Source of the DNA: Gracilibacillus dipsosauri
Lineage (GTDB): Bacteria; Bacillota; Bacilli; Bacillales; Amphibacillaceae
Direction: 5' to 3'
Length of the DNA stretch: 64,000 nt
Assembly (NCBI RefSeq): GCF_003176895.1
Contig: NZ_QGTD01000005.1
Coordinates: 248,001-312,000 of the forward strand
The position numbers and the translations under genes were made by a program. This document shows, in pieces, positions 61,399-64,000 of this stretch. The first letter of the stretch is position 1; each line of letters starts with the position of its first letter. The notes under the pieces were generated by a model. That model ran no database searches, was not told the origin of the DNA, and saw nothing but the letters and a program-made list of their open reading frames with translations.

Positions 61399-63858
61399 CT
61401 AGTCTTGTGTGATATGGTAAATACTTCGAACTTTGAGACCTTTCGTGATCTGCTCAACTGTTGCAGGCGCTGACATTGAATGTTTATCAATGGTTACCGT
61501 TTTTGGCTCATTTGCGGATAAATCGAAATAATTGTCAGAAAGAGGGCCATCCTGCTCTAATAAAAGCTCGACATATTTGGTGTAAGCACTCGCATTTACT
61601 TCCATCACGAATTGTTCTTCATTTTCGGAAACCTTTACTTCAAGCTCTGGATTCAAAAACTCAAAATGCTTTGGCTTTGTAAAAATAACAGAAGCATCAC
61701 TATAATAGGCATCATCTATATATAGAATGGCTTCCAGATAGCAATCTCGCTTTCGCTCCTCTGTCAATATTTCCGAAAAATCGAGTGATTGACACGATTT
61801 GGCTGTTAATGCGTCTATTCGTTCAGTCACACTTCCTTCTTGTAAAATCTGTGATTGATGATCACGAAGTCTCCAGCTAATACGGCAATGAATTGGCTGT
61901 AATTGATCATTCGTCACATAAATTTTTACATCCTCGCCGCCCTCTTCTAATGATAATAAAATCGGATCATAGAATTTTTTGGCGAAGTAATGGAGTGCCT
62001 TCCATCTTCCGTAATAATCCATACTAGACCATGAAGCAACTGGCCAGCAGTCATTTAACTGCCAATATAAAGATCCCATACATCGTCCTAGATTTCGGCG
62101 CCAATGCTCTACTCCATATTTAATGGCTTCTGCCTGTAACAGCTGGGAAGTATAAAGCAAAGCATCAAAATCTTTCGGATAAAGGAAATTTTCTGATAGA
62201 TAAAATAAAATCTTCCCATTTGCCGCATCATTTTTTTGATGCTTTTCCATTACCCTTGAGAAAATATTACGATCTTCTGCCTCTGTAAATGCTTCCACTG
62301 TTTTTATTGAAGGGAATGATTGAAAACCAAATTCAGAGCAAAAACGGAAATGATACTTGCGATACTCGGTAAATGGCTTCTCGCCATGCCAGACTTCCCA
62401 ATAGTGTACATCTCCAACATCTGGATTCTTCGGATTGTCAAAGCCTCCACCAGATGACGGTGAAGAGGACCAATAAAAGGTTTGCGGGTCATGCTCTTTC
62501 ACAATATCAGGTAAGATGATTTCAAATAGCTTAATATAATCTCTGCGCCAATCCGATCGTTTTGGCCAACCCCAAAATTCCATTGCTTCTTCAACCTCAT
62601 TATTGCCACACCAAATTCCAAGAGAAGCATGATGACGAATTCGTTTTATTTGATCGATCGCTTCCTCGCGAATGTTTTGTTCAAATTCCTCTGTTAGTCG
62701 ATAAACACTGCATGCATACATAAAATCCTGCCAAACAATCAGTCCATACTTGTCACATAAATCATAAAAATAATCTTCTGGATAGTGTCCCCCACCCCAA
62801 ACACGTATCATATTAAAGTTCGCTGCAACGCTATCCTTTATTAGCTGTTCAGTTCTTTCTTTGGAGGTTCTTGGTAACAAATTATCCTCTGGTATGTAGT
62901 TTGCTCCCTTCATAAAAATTGGATAGCCGTTGACAACAAACTCAAAGGATTTACCCCATTGATCTTCTTCATGCCTTACGGTTATGGTTCTTAGACCAAT
63001 GGAGTATTTTCTTCTATCTAATTGTTCACTTTGTTTTTTAAGAATGATTTCTACTTGATATAATGGCTGTTCTCCATATCCAGCAGGCCACCATAGCTGT
63101 GGATTTTCAAGCGTAAAAGAAAGTTTCTCTTTCCTTGTATGATTGTGGACTACTTGCTCTGACTGATTACCATCTGGAGAAGTAATTTTAGCGATTAGGG
63201 ACAGATCTGGATCGACTTTTTCTTGGATTTCAGTTACTACATCTACCTGCACATACTTTTCATGGTGCTCTTGTTCAATATATACATCCTCTATTCTGTT
63301 CTCATTCCACATAACCATTTCAACATCACGCCAAATTCCAAGGTCAGGAATCTTTGGTCCCCAGTCCCATCCGAACATACTATGTGCTTTTCTTAAGTGA
63401 GGATAGCCTTCCAGGGCATGGTCTACACCTACTAATGGATCTTCTTGCTGTTTCTTCTCAATATAATGAATAGGTGAATAGAGCATAACTTCTATTGTAT
63501 TGCGTCCTTTTTTTAGAAAATGTTTCACCTCTAATCGATAAATTCGATGCATGTTTTCAGTGTGAAGGAGCTTATGACCATTTAAGAAAATGTCTGCAAC
63601 AGTATCTATTCCATGAAAATAGAGAGAGATATTTTCATAGTTTAACAGGTCTTCCTTTATTTCAAAATCCTTTTCGAATACATAATCTTTTTTAGCTATT
63701 TCGATTGCTTGTTCCTCATTATCTCGATAAAAAGGATCATCAATTACTCCTTTATCTAACAATGTGTTCATCACCGATGCTGGTAAGTCGATCGAGTACG
63801 AGCTTTTCTCTTCTAATCCCTTCATTCTCCAATTCTGATTGAAATTAATCGTTTTCAT
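61399..63858 (-). CDS. GH2 beta-mannosidase
   Basis: 819 residues, cytoplasmic, the usual size for bacterial beta-mannosidases. N-terminal jelly roll (NWRMKGLEEKSSYSIDLPASVMNTLLDKGVIDDPFYRDNE), immunoglobulin-like domain, and a TIM barrel with MIRVWGGGHYPEDYFYDLCDKYGLIVWQDFMYACSVY, acid/base Glu421 in WCGNNEVEEA and nucleophile Glu509 in FCSEFGFQS. It removes terminal beta-mannose from imported oligosaccharides. GAGGTG is 4 nt from the ATG. First gene of the operon, behind a strong promoter with a cre. Confidence 0.93.
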   Translation of the reverse strand: MKTINFNQNWRMKGLEEKSSYSIDLPASVMNTLLDKGVIDDPFYRDNEEQAIEIAKKDYVFEKDFEIKEDLLNYENISLYFHGIDTVADIFLNGHKLLHTENMHRIYRLEVKHFLKKGRNTIEVMLYSPIHYIEKKQQEDPLVGVDHALEGYPHLRKAHSMFGWDWGPKIPDLGIWRDVEMVMWNENRIEDVYIEQEHHEKYVQVDVVTEIQEKVDPDLSLIAKITSPDGNQSEQVVHNHTRKEKLSFTLENPQLWWPAGYGEQPLYQVEIILKKQSEQLDRRKYSIGLRTITVRHEEDQWGKSFEFVVNGYPIFMKGANYIPEDNLLPRTSKERTEQLIKDSVAANFNMIRVWGGGHYPEDYFYDLCDKYGLIVWQDFMYACSVYRLTEEFEQNIREEAIDQIKRIRHHASLGIWCGNNEVEEAMEFWGWPKRSDWRRDYIKLFEIILPDIVKEHDPQTFYWSSSPSSGGGFDNPKNPDVGDVHYWEVWHGEKPFTEYRKYHFRFCSEFGFQSFPSIKTVEAFTEAEDRNIFSRVMEKHQKNDAANGKILFYLSENFLYPKDFDALLYTSQLLQAEAIKYGVEHWRRNLGRCMGSLYWQLNDCWPVASWSSMDYYGRWKALHYFAKKFYDPILLSLEEGGEDVKIYVTNDQLQPIHCRISWRLRDHQSQILQEGSVTERIDALTAKSCQSLDFSEILTEERKRDCYLEAILYIDDAYYSDASVIFTKPKHFEFLNPELEVKVSENEEQFVMEVNASAYTKYVELLLEQDGPLSDNYFDLSANEPKTVTIDKHSMSAPATVEQITKGLKVRSIYHITQD

Positions 63859-63941
63859 GGTTCACCTCTTCTTAGGTTTATATTTGATATTGCTGATCTC
63901 TTACTCCAGCTTATGTTTTGATCTCTCCCCCTTTTATTAAG

Positions 63942-63996
63942 TTAACGTTTAGGTTTACGATAACTTAATAATAACTTGTGAACGGTTACTAGTCAA
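63942..63996 (-). promoter_or_regulatory. promoter of the mannoside operon with cre in the spacer and a possible operator at the start site
   Basis: On the minus strand TTGACT (63991-63996) and TATTAT (63968-63973) are 17 bp apart, a strong sigma-A promoter. The spacer holds a cre-like site (TAGTAACCGTTCACA, 63977-63991, one mismatch), so CcpA would block RNA polymerase. Around the expected start lies TTATCGTAAACCTAAACGTTAA in two halves (63942-63963) with GTTTAG/GTTTAC direct repeats, perhaps an operator for an unseen regulator. Confidence 0.65.
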
Positions 63997-64000
63997 TAGA

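Overview
The window is low-G+C Bacillota DNA. AT-rich intergenic regions, AAGGAGG-type ribosome binding sites, TTG/GTG starts, GlpP antitermination, a Rex operator, many CcpA (cre) sites and YesM/YesN/YesL proteins all point to Bacillaceae, most like the halophilic Gracilibacillus/Halobacillus group (genus is inference). No rRNA, tRNA, CRISPR array, phage or intact transposon was seen.

Layout. 1-3.6 kb: a truncated GntR regulator, a small anchored protein, a probable CcpA-controlled small RNA, a DoxX protein behind a Rex operator, a deoxynucleoside kinase and a disordered membrane protein. 3.6-3.95 kb: five 51-bp tandem repeats. 4-9.7 kb: a three-gene sugar-catabolism operon (TIM-barrel isomerase, DUF993, Gfo/Idh/MocA dehydrogenase), an AraC regulator, a second dehydrogenase and a third reduced to a fragment. 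9.7-13.3 kb: an AraC regulator divergent from a secreted GH30 enzyme with two carbohydrate-binding modules, then a GC-rich intergenic repeat. 13.5-20.5 kb: glpP-glpF-glpK-glpD-dhaK-dhaL-dhaM for glycerol and dihydroxyacetone, with a terminator/antiterminator between glpP and glpF. 20.9-30 kb: ppc, a small membrane protein, glycerate kinase, an unusual PRPP synthetase, a TauABC/SsuABC-like importer and a nitroreductase.

30-54.8 kb is the centrepiece: two adjacent minus-strand operons for a branched plant glycan, best explained as type II arabinogalactan (arabinogalactan protein). Operon A has a binding protein, two permeases, a DUF624 protein and three large secreted enzymes: GH30 (endo-beta-1,6-galactanase-like), GH43 (exo-beta-1,3-galactanase-like) and GH59-like. 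Operon B has a DUF624 protein, two permeases, a binding protein, a YesM/YesN two-component system and two cytoplasmic enzymes: a heparinase II/III-like protein and a DUF2264 protein (family linked to GH154 beta-glucuronidase). Model: secreted enzymes shorten the galactan backbone and side chains, two ABC systems import the oligosaccharides, and cytoplasmic enzymes remove uronic-acid caps. Neither operon encodes an ABC ATPase, so a shared MsmK-type ATPase elsewhere is expected.

54.9-58 kb is housekeeping: an MscS channel, an unknown protein, an acyl-CoA thioesterase and a LysR regulator. 58-64 kb is a beta-manno-oligosaccharide operon (GH2 beta-mannosidase, GH113-like enzyme, SGNH esterase, GH1) with a well-formed promoter that carries a cre in its spacer.
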